The notes beneath the pieces are model-generated. The model was not told the DNA's origin and did no database searches. It saw only the letters and a program-made list of their open reading frames with translations. Shown here in pieces: positions 40,744 through 48,623 of a stretch of 64,000 nucleotides of DNA. Positions within the stretch are counted from its first letter, which is position 1. Every line of letters starts with the position of its first letter. The DNA is taken from assembly GCA_020161835.1 (NCBI GenBank), contig JAIUNL010000001.1:434001-498000 (forward strand), written 5' to 3'. The stretch comes from Bacteroidota bacterium (lineage in GTDB: Bacteria > Bacteroidota > JABWAT01). A program made the position numbers and the translations under genes.

Positions 40744-41005
40744 TATTGTGCCCCAATCTCGAATTTGCCGTTCGTGAACTTCTGATGTCTTCTGCAATTT
40801 CTTCTGCCGGACGGGAATCTTCCCACGACCCTGAGAGTGAGAGAAATTCAATTGTGGAATTAACACTTTTCCCATGTGGTGAGTTAAGCAGTTCTTCCAG
40901 AATGGTAATGACTTCCTGACTCAGGGATCTTTTATTTCCCTTCGCCCTGACCTTCAGATAGTCGTAAAGTTTTTCATCAATATCCCGAACCTGTAAGGTT
41001 GACAT
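40727..41005 (-). CDS. Ribbon-helix-helix antitoxin (FitA/VapB type)
   Basis: The 92-residue protein begins with a ribbon-helix-helix DNA-binding domain ('STLQVRDIDEKLYDYLKVRA...RSLSQEVITILEE'), followed by a toxin-binding tail ('SWEDSRPAEEIAEDIR'). AAGGAC lies before the ATG at 41005. An upstream ATG at 41059 is rejected because it falls inside the operator. It should repress its own promoter through the ATGCAT repeats at 41024-41054. Confidence 0.9.
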   Translation of the reverse strand: MSTLQVRDIDEKLYDYLKVRAKGNKRSLSQEVITILEELLNSPHGKSVNSTIEFLSLSGSWEDSRPAEEIAEDIRSSRTANSRLGHNNGLFD

Positions 41006-41023
41006 GTTCGTCCTTTTCAATTT

Positions 41024-41060
41024 ATGCATGAAAATATAATTAAAATGCATGAAATGCAAA
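41024..41060 (-). promoter_or_regulatory. Putative operator/promoter of the toxin-antitoxin pair
   Basis: Two copies of ATGCATGAAA, each containing the palindrome ATGCAT, start at 41024 and 41045. This is exactly 21 bases or two helical turns apart. On the minus strand TTTG (about 41057-41060) and TATATTTT (about 41030-41037) are spaced like -33 and -7 elements, so the repeats sit on the promoter. Confidence 0.6.
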
Positions 41061-41163
41061 GATTGAAGTTAATGCTTAAAATAGGAAGGCTTTCAGGACC
41101 GGGTTTTAGCCGGCGAGCGATTTTTTCCAAAATGAACTGTCGTGTGGTCAGAATAACAGATTT

Positions 41164-41254
41164 TCAACCCCTCCGGGGTTGTTTGGTTTGTTAATGATAA
41201 ATCCCACCGGGTTTCACCCGGGGCTATTCATGTTTTACCCCGCTGGGGTTTTTG
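41164..41254 (-). repeat. Triple-hairpin repeat element, copy B
   Basis: Inverted copy of 8314-8410. Read on the minus strand it has AACCCCAGCGGGGT, then GAATAGCCCCGGGTGAAACC with CCGGTGGG, then AACCCCggaGGGGTT. The rest of the 41006-41393 spacer holds the operator and the fumC terminator but no gene. Confidence 0.75.
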
Positions 41255-41346
41255 AATTTCATTTGCCATTCCATCACCCGGCCTTTGACCATTTATCCTA
41301 ACCCTGTCTATCCTGAACATCCCTGTTCATTTTCCCTAAAACAAGG

Positions 41347-41368
41347 AAGTCCGCTCTGGGCGGACTTT
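41347..41368 (-). terminator. Terminator of fumC
   Basis: AAGTCCGC-TCTGG-GCGGACTT. The minus strand continues CCTTGTTTT. Confidence 0.75.
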
Positions 41369-41393
41369 CTTGTGAAACCAAGGCAGAAAAAAC

Positions 41394-42773
41394 TTAAACC
41401 ATTTTAGCAGGATCAACCCATTCTTTGTATTGTTCTTCGGTGAGAAGACCAAGACCAAGTGCAGCTTCTTTCAACGTTGAACCGTCTTTGTGGGCTTTCT
41501 TTGCAATTTTTGCTGCATTGTCATATCCGATGTACGGATTCAAAGCCGTTACCAGCATCAGCGATTTTTCCATGTTTTCTTTGAGTTTTGGCAGATTGGC
41601 TTCAATGCCATACGCACAATTATGCTCGAAGGAATCACAGACATCGCCAAGCAATTCAAGAGATTCCATCACGTTGTGAAGAATAACCGGCTTGAACACG
41701 TTCAATTCAAAGTTACCCTGAGAAGCGGCAAACCCAACAGCAGCATCATTCCCGAAAACCTGAACACAAACCATTGTCATGGCTTCTGACTGGGTCGGAT
41801 TCACTTTTCCTGGCATAATGGATGAGCCAGGCTCATTTTCAGGAATATTCAGTTCACCGATTCCGGCGCGCGGACCGGAAGCCAGCCACCTGATGTCGTT
41901 GGCAATTTTCATGAGTCCGGTAGCCAAAGCTTTCAACGCACCATGGAAGAACGCAAGTTGTTCGTGTCCGGCAAGGCCTTGATATTTATTTGGATTCGGA
42001 CGGAATTTCAGTCCGGTGAGCGTGGTCAGTTCATCGCAGACCATTTTATCGAAGCCTTTCGGGGCATTCAGTCCGGTTCCGACGGCAGTTCCGCCAATGG
42101 CGAGATCAAGAAGCGAATCTTTGGCCAGGTTGATCTGGGCAAGTGCCACTTTCATCTGAGCCACATAGCCAGAGAATTCCTGTCCGAGGGTGATCGGAGT
42201 TGCATCCTGAAGGTGAGTTCTGCCAATCTTGATGATGGAGTTGAATTCCTGTTCTTTTTTCTCGAAAACGCGGATCAGCGATTCCACTCTCGGGATGAAA
42301 TGACTTTCGGTGTAACGTGCAACGGCAACGTGCATAGCCGTCGGGAAAACGTCATTTGAAGATTGGGATTTGTTGACCGTATCGTTGGCGTGAACCGGTT
42401 TTTTCGATCCCAGCGGATGACCCAGAATTTCGTTTGCTCTGTTGGCAATCACTTCGTTCGAATTCATGTTGGTCTGTGTTCCGGAACCGGTTTGGTAAAT
42501 CACCAAAGGAAAATGGGCATTGAATTTCCCGGAAATCACTTCATCACACGCCTGAATGACGGCATCATAAACATCTTTCTCCAGTTTGCCGATTTTAAAA
42601 TTGGTGATTGCGCAGGCTTTTTTCACCATGGCGAGAGAAGCAATAAAATCGGGATGGAAATGAGACCGGCCGATTTTAAAGTTTTGAAGAGAACGTTGGG
42701 TTTGGGCACCCCAGTATTTGGTATTTTCTACCTGGATATCACCCATTGAATCATTTTCAGTGCGGAAAGACAT
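41394..42773 (-). CDS. fumC: Class II fumarate hydratase
   Basis: FumC interconverts fumarate and malate in the TCA cycle without an iron-sulfur cluster. The 459-residue protein has the superfamily motif '[16 protein letters not shown]', the '[18 protein letters not shown]' region and '[21 protein letters not shown]', which separate fumarases from aspartases. The ATG at 42773 has AGGAG upstream and gives the standard start '[11 protein letters not shown]'. A 50-residue longer frame reaches beyond the promoter and is rejected. It is monocistronic with its own -7 element and terminator. Confidence 0.97.
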   Translation of the reverse strand: MSFRTENDSMGDIQVENTKYWGAQTQRSLQNFKIGRSHFHPDFIASLAMVKKACAITNFKIGKLEKDVYDAVIQACDEVISGKFNAHFPLVIYQTGSGTQTNMNSNEVIANRANEILGHPLGSKKPVHANDTVNKSQSSNDVFPTAMHVAVARYTESHFIPRVESLIRVFEKKEQEFNSIIKIGRTHLQDATPITLGQEFSGYVAQMKVALAQINLAKDSLLDLAIGGTAVGTGLNAPKGFDKMVCDELTTLTGLKFRPNPNKYQGLAGHEQLAFFHGALKALATGLMKIANDIRWLASGPRAGIGELNIPENEPGSSIMPGKVNPTQSEAMTMVCVQVFGNDAAVGFAASQGNFELNVFKPVILHNVMESLELLGDVCDSFEHNCAYGIEANLPKLKENMEKSLMLVTALNPYIGYDNAAKIAKKAHKDGSTLKEAALGLGLLTEEQYKEWVDPAKMV

Positions 42774-43094
42774 ATCATCTCCTGGTTTGTCAGTTAAAAG
42801 TGCAACAAAAATAGACCGTTCAAAAGACGAAATCATCCGCAATGCAGGCGAAAAGGCAAATTCTAACCGTGAATTAAAAAATGGGGGCGGATTAGCAATG
42901 GCAGTTTGGCATCTGGAAAACAAAAAAACAATTAAGACTTAAGCATCCTTTTGTGTTGGTGTTCATGGGTTTCTTTATTATCTTATTTTTAGATTTATTT
43001 TCCCAGTGTTAAAAAGTCAGAACTCCAGTAAACACAGAGAAACCGAGATGGGATCTAATACCAATTTTCTTATCGATCACCATGCAGGAGCAGA
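42774..43094. other. Gene-free spacer upstream of fumC
   Basis: It contains the fumC -7 element TATTTTTG (42813-42806, minus strand) and AT-rich sequence leading to the barrel gene at 43095. I see no gene or structured repeat apart from a short AACACAGAGAAACC block near 43032-43045. Confidence 0.5.
42806..42813 (-). promoter_or_regulatory. -7 element of fumC
   Basis: The minus strand reads TATTTTTG, matching TAnnTTTG, about 32 bases before the ATG at 42773. Confidence 0.5.
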
Positions 43095-43760
43095 ATGATG
43101 AAACCATTTTTTTTGAAAACCCGATTTTTCTGTCTGTTTTTGTTAACTGTATTTTTCCTGTTTTTAAATACTTTACTTTCTGCTCAAGATCTGTTAGTCC
43201 ATACCAAATCCAATGTCTTTTACCCGCTTATGAATTATGAGTCTGCCTATATTGAAGGAGGGCACACGCTTGGTCTTCATTTGCCGGATTATATGGCATT
43301 AGCTTCTTTAAAGTATAACTATGCAGATTCAGCAAATTACTCAATCACTTTGGGTTTAGGTTTACCAAGCTGGCAGGTTGGGTTTCAGAAGCACCTGTTC
43401 TCAGTTTGGAACCACCCAGTTAATCTGAAATTATCCGGAGTTTTCTTTTTTCAGGGTTTCGGTGGTGATATTAAACTTGAAAATGGTATCTATAAAAGTG
43501 AAGTCACCAACCTTACTGGTGTTTTAGCTTATGGCAAGACCTGGTTTATGAATAGCAGTAATGATGAAAAATATATTCAATTGGATTTATATTATTTGAT
43601 AAGATTACATCACCACTTTTCGATTGGATTTGGTGGGGGGATAAGTGAAAACAAATATGAAGTCGGGACTTGGGATCAAAATGGGAATACTATTATCAGC
43701 ACGAAAGAAAAGAAAAGAATAACTTACCAGGCTGCACTAACAATTAATTATATATTTTAA
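43095..43760 (+). CDS. Outer-membrane barrel protein, paralog 1 of 3
   Basis: The 221-residue protein has a signal peptide (to about LLSAQ) and a conserved start of the mature part, 'SNVFYPLMNYESAYIEGGHTLGLHLPDYMALASLKYNYADSANY' shared with paralog 3. Alternating strands and a final 'AALTINYIF' follow. Such proteins are small outer-membrane barrels. I do not recognise a named family. AGGAG precedes ATG ATG at 43095. Genes 43933-44601 and 44604-45245 are paralogs in the same orientation. Confidence 0.75.
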   Translation: MMKPFFLKTRFFCLFLLTVFFLFLNTLLSAQDLLVHTKSNVFYPLMNYESAYIEGGHTLGLHLPDYMALASLKYNYADSANYSITLGLGLPSWQVGFQKHLFSVWNHPVNLKLSGVFFFQGFGGDIKLENGIYKSEVTNLTGVLAYGKTWFMNSSNDEKYIQLDLYYLIRLHHHFSIGFGGGISENKYEVGTWDQNGNTIISTKEKKRITYQAALTINYIF

Positions 43761-43771
43761 GCGGGTTTAAT

Positions 43772-43890
43772 ATGAAAATAATTTGCTTTTTTTGATAATC
43801 AGTTTATCAGGTCAAACAGCATTTTTAAAGTATCAAACTTGGGCTATGGAAAAATTTGAACCTGGGGATGGGATTTATAGCGATGAATAA
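43772..43890 (+). pseudogene. Mini-gene for a secreted peptide, broken at a T7 run
   Basis: From the ATG at 43772 the frame reads MKIICFF and stops at a run of seven T's. With one extra T it continues to give LIISLSGQTAFLKYQTW and ends at TAA 43888-43890, a 39-residue product with a signal peptide-like start. It could be a broken gene, a phase-variable switch, an assembly error or chance. It does not resemble the flanking barrel paralogs. Confidence 0.4.
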
Positions 43891-43932
43891 TAAAATACAA
43901 TTTCAACTTTTCCAATATATTGGGGTGGAATA

Positions 43933-44601
43933 ATGGATAAATTCAGGGTAGTGGTTCCTTCCTGTTTAATTTTGTTGGTAATTTCTTTTTTAATTCCGAG
44001 AAATGCTATTTCACAGCAAACTCTTTTTTGGGGAAAAGAAGGTGTGTTTTGGCCAATCATGAACTATGAAAGTGCATTTATTGGAAAGCAAAATAATTTT
44101 ATAGTTCAAGTTCCGGATTACATGGCTTTTGGTTCAATTCGATATGTGATTTCAGATTCCGGCAATGCTTCTTATTCCTTTGGAGCTGGGCTGGCAAGTT
44201 TACAGGCTGGTATTCAAAAGAATCTGTTTTTCTATAGAGGTTTGCCGGTAAATATTAAACTTTCCTGTGGCATTTATACAGGAGTTGGTTTCTATGGCGA
44301 AACAAAATTGAATTTTGGTGTATTTCAGTACAATAAAATAAATATTACCGGCTCCTTTACTGCCGGTGCTCATTCTGAGTCATTTATTTTTAAAGATGAA
44401 AAGTATTTACAGACAGATTTATTTTTAAATTATAAAATTAAAAATAGTATTGAATTTGGAGTTGGGATGGGAATTAGTAAAATTTTCTTTGCTAAAAAGG
44501 TGAGTGATTTGTCAAATCCTGAAATCTTTAACACCATTCATACACATAGAATGACCTGGCAACTTGCCGGAACCATCACTTACTTTTTGGGGAATAAATA
44601 A
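43933..44601 (+). CDS. Outer-membrane barrel protein, paralog 2 of 3 (divergent)
   Basis: The 222-residue protein has a signal peptide (MDKFRVVVPSCLILLVISF...) and the family pattern in diverged form: 'EGVFWPIMNYESAFIGKQNNFIVQVPDYMAFGSIRYVISDSGNASY'. It ends 'TWQLAGTITYFLG'. The MNYESA and VPDYMAFGS blocks prove common descent with the flanking paralogs, but the rest has drifted, so it is the oldest of the three or under different selection. GGTGG precedes the ATG. Two bases separate its stop from the next start codon. Confidence 0.75.
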   Translation: MDKFRVVVPSCLILLVISFLIPRNAISQQTLFWGKEGVFWPIMNYESAFIGKQNNFIVQVPDYMAFGSIRYVISDSGNASYSFGAGLASLQAGIQKNLFFYRGLPVNIKLSCGIYTGVGFYGETKLNFGVFQYNKINITGSFTAGAHSESFIFKDEKYLQTDLFLNYKIKNSIEFGVGMGISKIFFAKKVSDLSNPEIFNTIHTHRMTWQLAGTITYFLGNK

Positions 44602-44603
44602 AA

Positions 44604-45245
44604 ATGAAATGGATATATGCAAGTTTATTATTCCTATTTTTAAATACTTTACTTTCCGCACAAGATTTATTAGTGCAATACAAATCAAACGTCTTTTACC
44701 CCGTAATGAATTATGAATCAGCCTATATTGAAGGCGGACACAAACTTGGCCTTCATGTACCTGATTATATGGCATTCGGATCTTTGAAGTATAATTACGC
44801 AGATTCTGCAAATTACTCACTTACTTTGGGGTTGTGTTTACCAGGCTGGCAGGTTGGGTTTCAGAAGCACCTTTTCTCAGCATATAACCATCCTGTAAAT
44901 CTTAAACTGTCTGCAGGCTTCTTTTTAGAAGGTTTTTGGGCTGATTTTAAACTTGTTAATGGAATTTATTTAGGTGAAAGGTCAAACCTTTCAGGAATTA
45001 TAACTTATGGAAAATATTGGGCAGGACTTGGACCAGTAAATTTTACAGATGAAAAGTATATACAATTTGATTTTTATTATTTGATAAATACACATCAGCA
45101 CTTTTCAATAGGATTTGGCGGGGGATCAAGTATCTATTATTATAATGATTATCGGGATGCCCAGGACACAAAAGATACCGTCCATCCCGGAGCCCAGACC
45201 CGGGTAACGTGGCAAGGCGCTGTGAATCTGCTATACTCCTTTTAA
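44604..45245 (+). CDS. Outer-membrane barrel protein, paralog 3 of 3
   Basis: The 213-residue protein is closest to paralog 1: the signal end 'FLNTLLSAQDLLVQ', 'SNVFYPVMNYESAYIEGGHKLG', 'VPDYMAFGSLKYNYADSANYSLTLGLCLPGWQVGFQKHLFS' and 'HQHFSIGFGGG' are shared nearly residue for residue, also at DNA level near the N-terminus. It closes with 'AVNLLYSF'. It is probably translated together with paralog 2 and localised in the outer membrane. Function unknown. Confidence 0.75.
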   Translation: MKWIYASLLFLFLNTLLSAQDLLVQYKSNVFYPVMNYESAYIEGGHKLGLHVPDYMAFGSLKYNYADSANYSLTLGLCLPGWQVGFQKHLFSAYNHPVNLKLSAGFFLEGFWADFKLVNGIYLGERSNLSGIITYGKYWAGLGPVNFTDEKYIQFDFYYLINTHQHFSIGFGGGSSIYYYNDYRDAQDTKDTVHPGAQTRVTWQGAVNLLYSF

Positions 45246-45382
45246 TGTAACGTTTTTTTGAAACCCACATCCCCCTCCCCCCAACCAAATCACAGATTTG
45301 CCCTTCCAACCTAAGTAAAAGTTGCACCATGCAAAATTATTATTCATATTTAGACGAAATATGAATAAAGGATGATCTTGTC

Positions 45383-46180
45383 ATGATAAAATGGAAATCA
45401 AAACTGCTTTTAGCCGCACTTGCCATTGGCGGAACCAGTTATATCGGGGCATCGCTCTGGGCCCACAGCACCGGAATGAACGGATTAACCAATAAAAATG
45501 GCGGAGACGGTTGTACCTGTCATGGCGGAAAAAGCTCAGCGGTAACCGTTTCCATTAACGGACCCGAAACTCTTGAACCCGGTGCAACCGGTTCATACTC
45601 TGTAACTATTGCTGGCGGACCATTGGCAAAAGCCGGAACTGATATTGCGGCCTCAGCCGGAACGCTCACACCCGGATCCGGCATGAAAACTCAATCGGGA
45701 GATATTACGCACACATCACCCAAAGCAGTTTCCGGTGGGGTTGTGACCTATGATTTTATGTACACCGCACCGGCAACTGCAGGTGATGTTACCCTGTTTG
45801 CCACCGGAAACAGTGTAAATGGAAACGGGAATAGTACCGGTGACCAATGGAATCATGCCCCGAATAAGGTTATTGCCGTTAAGCAGGGGACTGATGTGAA
45901 TGAGCAAGGTCAGCCGGAAGGATTTTCTCTGAAACAGAATTATCCGAATCCGTTCAATCCGTCAACCACGTTATCTTTTGAAATTCCTGTTGCAGGAAAA
46001 GTACAGATTTATCTGCGGGATATTCAGGGCAGAACCATCAGAATGCTGGTTGATCAGGTTGTTGCAGCCGGTGAGTTCAGCCGAAATTTTGATTTCTCTG
46101 ATCTTCCTTCCGGAAATTATCTGTACACGTTGGCTTATAACGGCAAAACCCAATCCAGAATGATGAGTTTGGTGAAGTAA
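45383..46180 (+). CDS. Secreted protein with anchor-V-like domain and C-terminal sorting domain
   Basis: The 265-residue protein has a signal peptide (to about LWA), then a domain with 'GGDGCTCHGGKSSAVTVSING' and beta strands as in the 'choice-of-anchor V' domains. The C-terminal sorting domain starts at 'NYPNPFNPSTTLSFEI' and ends 'RMMSLVK'. Such sorting domains direct export and surface anchoring in Ignavibacteria and their relatives, by type IX secretion where it is present. The usual C-x2-C-H of anchor-V domains is C-x-C-H here, so covalent haem is unlikely. Good terminator downstream. Confidence 0.85.
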   Translation: MIKWKSKLLLAALAIGGTSYIGASLWAHSTGMNGLTNKNGGDGCTCHGGKSSAVTVSINGPETLEPGATGSYSVTIAGGPLAKAGTDIAASAGTLTPGSGMKTQSGDITHTSPKAVSGGVVTYDFMYTAPATAGDVTLFATGNSVNGNGNSTGDQWNHAPNKVIAVKQGTDVNEQGQPEGFSLKQNYPNPFNPSTTLSFEIPVAGKVQIYLRDIQGRTIRMLVDQVVAAGEFSRNFDFSDLPSGNYLYTLAYNGKTQSRMMSLVK

Positions 46181-46216
46181 GTTTTTATGGTTTTGTGAAG
46201 TTGGAAGCGGGATGGT

Positions 46217-46248
46217 AAAAGGGGCGACCGATGGTCGCCCCTTTTTTT
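46217..46248 (+). terminator. Terminator after the sorting-domain gene
   Basis: AAAAGGGGCGACC-GAT-GGTCGCCCC followed by seven T's. Confidence 0.93.
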
Positions 46249-46331
46249 GTTTAATCCCTTCGGGGAGGTACTTTTGAGAGTGGCAGAAATCTGAGGACAC
46301 TTCGACTCCGCTCAGTGACCTCAGATTTTTC

Positions 46332-46366
46332 ACTTGTAACTTATAACTTACCACCTGTCACTTGAC
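46332..46366 (-). repeat. Heptad repeat array H10, next to the serB stop codon
   Basis: Plus-strand units ACTTGTA, ACTTATA, ACTTACC, ACCTGTC, ACTTGAC in exact seven-base register end at the serB stop codon (46368-46366). The third to fifth units match array H9 after anmK. Confidence 0.75.
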
Positions 46367-47586
46367 TACTCTTCCAGCAAATCCCGGTCTCTTACGCCGA
46401 TCAGATAAAGAATTCCGTCGAGACCAATGATTGAAAGAGCATGATCTGCAGATTCTTTGACCAGCGGTTTTGCCCGGAAAGCGATGCCGAGTCCGGCACA
46501 GGCAAGCATGGGAAGATCGTTGGCACCGTCACCGACGGCAATCACCTGTTCAAGAGAAATGTTTTCTTTTTCTGCGAGCAGTTTCAGCACTTCTGCCTTC
46601 CGGGCGGCATCCACAATTTCGCCCAGTACATTCCCGGTGACGACTCCGTCCCGAATTTCAAGTTCATTGGCAAAGACATAATCAATGCCGAGTTTATCTT
46701 TCAGAAAATTGCCAAAGTAGGTAAATCCACCCGAAATAATAGCCGTTTTATAACCCAGGGATTTAAGAATGCTGATCAGGCGTTCTGCACCCTCATTCAA
46801 CTGAAGATTGTTTGCAATGTCCTGCAAAACAGCAGCATCTAAACCTTTGATCAACTGAAGGCGGCGGCGAAGACTTTCCCGGTAATCAATTTCACCCCGC
46901 ATGGCCGATTCTGTAATTTCAGAAACTTCTTCACCCACACCGGCACGGCGGGCAAGTTCGTTTATCACTTCAGTGTTAATCAGAGTGGAATCCATGTCAA
47001 ATGCAACCAACCGCCGGTTGCGGCGAAACCGGTTTTCTTCCTGAAAAGCGATGTCAATTCCGAAATCATGGCTGATTTCCAGGAATTCAGCTTTCATGGC
47101 CTTAAAGTCACGGGGTTCACCTCTCACCGAAAATTCGATGCAAGCTCTTGGAAGCCGTTGATTTTCATTCAACGGCGGCCGGCCGGAGAGACGTGTGATC
47201 ACATCAATATTGAGTCCGTTTTCGTGAATAATCCCCGAAAGCTTTGCCAGGTGAAGGGCTTTGATCCGGCGGGCAAGCAAGGTTACGATGTATCGTTTTT
47301 TTCCCTGATTGGCGACCCATTTTTCGTAACGGTCTTCTGAAATCGGTGAAAATTTTACCGTTACACCCAATTCAAAAGCTTTGAACAAAACTTCCTTCAT
47401 CACGTTGTGAGCCGGATTTTCCTGCCTTGGAAGTTCAATCACCATCCCCAATGATAAAGTTGAGTGAATGACAGACTGGCTCATATCCAGAATATTCACA
47501 TCAGATTCAGCCAGAACCGAACATAAAGAGGCCGTTAAACCTGGTTTATCTTCACCCGATACGGTAAGCAAGACAATTTCTTTCAT
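46366..47586 (-). CDS. serB: Phosphoserine phosphatase with N-terminal ACT domains
   Basis: SerB releases serine from O-phosphoserine in the last step of serine synthesis. The 406-residue protein has two ACT-like domains (about 4-80 and 98-175, 'TVSGEDKPGLTASLCSVL') likely to bind serine as regulator. The HAD catalytic domain follows, with nucleophile D197 and D199 ('FDMDSTLI'), the cap region 'ARRAGVGEEVSEIT', 'IISGGF' and 'AVGDGANDLPML'. GGAG precedes the ATG. It is the last gene of the rarA-to-serB operon. Confidence 0.96.
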   Translation of the reverse strand: MKEIVLLTVSGEDKPGLTASLCSVLAESDVNILDMSQSVIHSTLSLGMVIELPRQENPAHNVMKEVLFKAFELGVTVKFSPISEDRYEKWVANQGKKRYIVTLLARRIKALHLAKLSGIIHENGLNIDVITRLSGRPPLNENQRLPRACIEFSVRGEPRDFKAMKAEFLEISHDFGIDIAFQEENRFRRNRRLVAFDMDSTLINTEVINELARRAGVGEEVSEITESAMRGEIDYRESLRRRLQLIKGLDAAVLQDIANNLQLNEGAERLISILKSLGYKTAIISGGFTYFGNFLKDKLGIDYVFANELEIRDGVVTGNVLGEIVDAARKAEVLKLLAEKENISLEQVIAVGDGANDLPMLACAGLGIAFRAKPLVKESADHALSIIGLDGILYLIGVRDRDLLEE

Positions 47587-47622
47587 TTGGTCTCCATCAA
47601 CCTAAACTTATCCACCATCATT

Positions 47623-48600
47623 TTATCTTCGACCAATCACTTCTTTGTAAATCTGATTTCCAAACCGGGCATGAAAAGTAACATCAAACTGATGTGCCGA
47701 TACATCAACAGAAACAAACCCAAACCCCGAAAAGGCAAATTTTGTGTTTTTTCTGAGCGTAACATCCCGTTTTCTTGCACCGGCACCTGATACAATGTAG
47801 TTTACCCCGTTCTCAGGTTTAATCAGTTCAAGGTGATGGTCGTGTCCGCAGAAATAGGCGGTAACCTTATTCCGTTCCAGAATCGGTTTCAGCAGGGCAA
47901 CAAGCTCACCTGTATCGCCATGATCACCGTTTGACCGAACCGGGTGGTGCCCAAATACCACTTTCCAGATGGCCGGTGATTTTTTTAATTCAGAATCCAG
48001 CCAGAGTAATTGGTTTTTGGCTTCATCAGAAGTTTCATTGAGCAGCATTTCAGTATCAAGTGCAAAAAACCGGATGCTGTCACCCGGTGAAAGTCCACTT
48101 GAAAAGGAGTAATAACGGGCAGGCATTTTCCAGCGCGGATGGGTGAGTGCGTATTCAAGTTGAGCTTCTTCATTACCTAAGTAATCGTGATTGCCCAGAA
48201 TAGCATAAAACGGAATCTGCAGCGAAGATTGGGTGTAAATATCTTCAAATGCAGTTTTCCAGAGGGTATCCGTTACAGAGGTAACCCCTGATTCGTAAAA
48301 ATTGTCGCCCAGATAAAGAACAAAAGCGGATGATCTTTTTGATGCAACCCGGTGCATCCCCGTCGCAACAACTTTTTGAGGTTCTTCGCCGGTTCCTGCA
48401 TCACCAACAATCAGAAAGTTCAGTTTTTTTATGCTTGAGTACGGATCTGGAAATGCTAAATCCAGATTTTCCTGTTCTGCAGAAACGTCTGAATTAGTAT
48501 CCTGACCCTCACCTGATCCGTTTTGATTGCAGGTCGTCACCCCAACCCAAAAAAGAAAGAAAAAGGACAGTCTTATAACCAATGTGAAAGGTTTTTTCAT
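47623..48600 (-). CDS. Metallophosphoesterase lipoprotein (acid phosphatase 5-like)
   Basis: The 325-residue protein has a lipoprotein signal (VTTC, C24) and the full set of metallophosphoesterase motifs: 'VGDAGTG', 'LGDNFYESG', 'ILGNHDYLG', 'FGHHPVRS' and 'CGHDHHLE', in the order seen in tartrate-resistant acid phosphatases. It should hydrolyse phosphomonoesters outside the cytoplasm with a dinuclear metal centre. GGAG precedes the ATG. It lies 23 bp after the lptD gene and 36 bp before serB, within the operon. Confidence 0.92.
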   Translation of the reverse strand: MKKPFTLVIRLSFFFLFWVGVTTCNQNGSGEGQDTNSDVSAEQENLDLAFPDPYSSIKKLNFLIVGDAGTGEEPQKVVATGMHRVASKRSSAFVLYLGDNFYESGVTSVTDTLWKTAFEDIYTQSSLQIPFYAILGNHDYLGNEEAQLEYALTHPRWKMPARYYSFSSGLSPGDSIRFFALDTEMLLNETSDEAKNQLLWLDSELKKSPAIWKVVFGHHPVRSNGDHGDTGELVALLKPILERNKVTAYFCGHDHHLELIKPENGVNYIVSGAGARKRDVTLRKNTKFAFSGFGFVSVDVSAHQFDVTFHARFGNQIYKEVIGRR

Positions 48601-48623
48601 GCAGCGTCTCCAGGCAAATCAGA

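Noticed and set aside
40744-40875. N-terminal extension of the PIN toxin
   Set aside because: It overlaps the antitoxin gene in another frame. PIN toxins begin a few residues before the first catalytic Asp, as with the ATG at 40743.
42774-42923. N-terminal extension of fumC by 50 residues
   Set aside because: It lies over the fumC promoter, upstream of a good AGGAG, and has no counterpart in the fumarase family.
45383-46180. Cytochrome c haem site in the sorting-domain protein
   Set aside because: The sequence is Cys-x-Cys-His, not Cys-x2-Cys-His, so covalent haem attachment is not supported.
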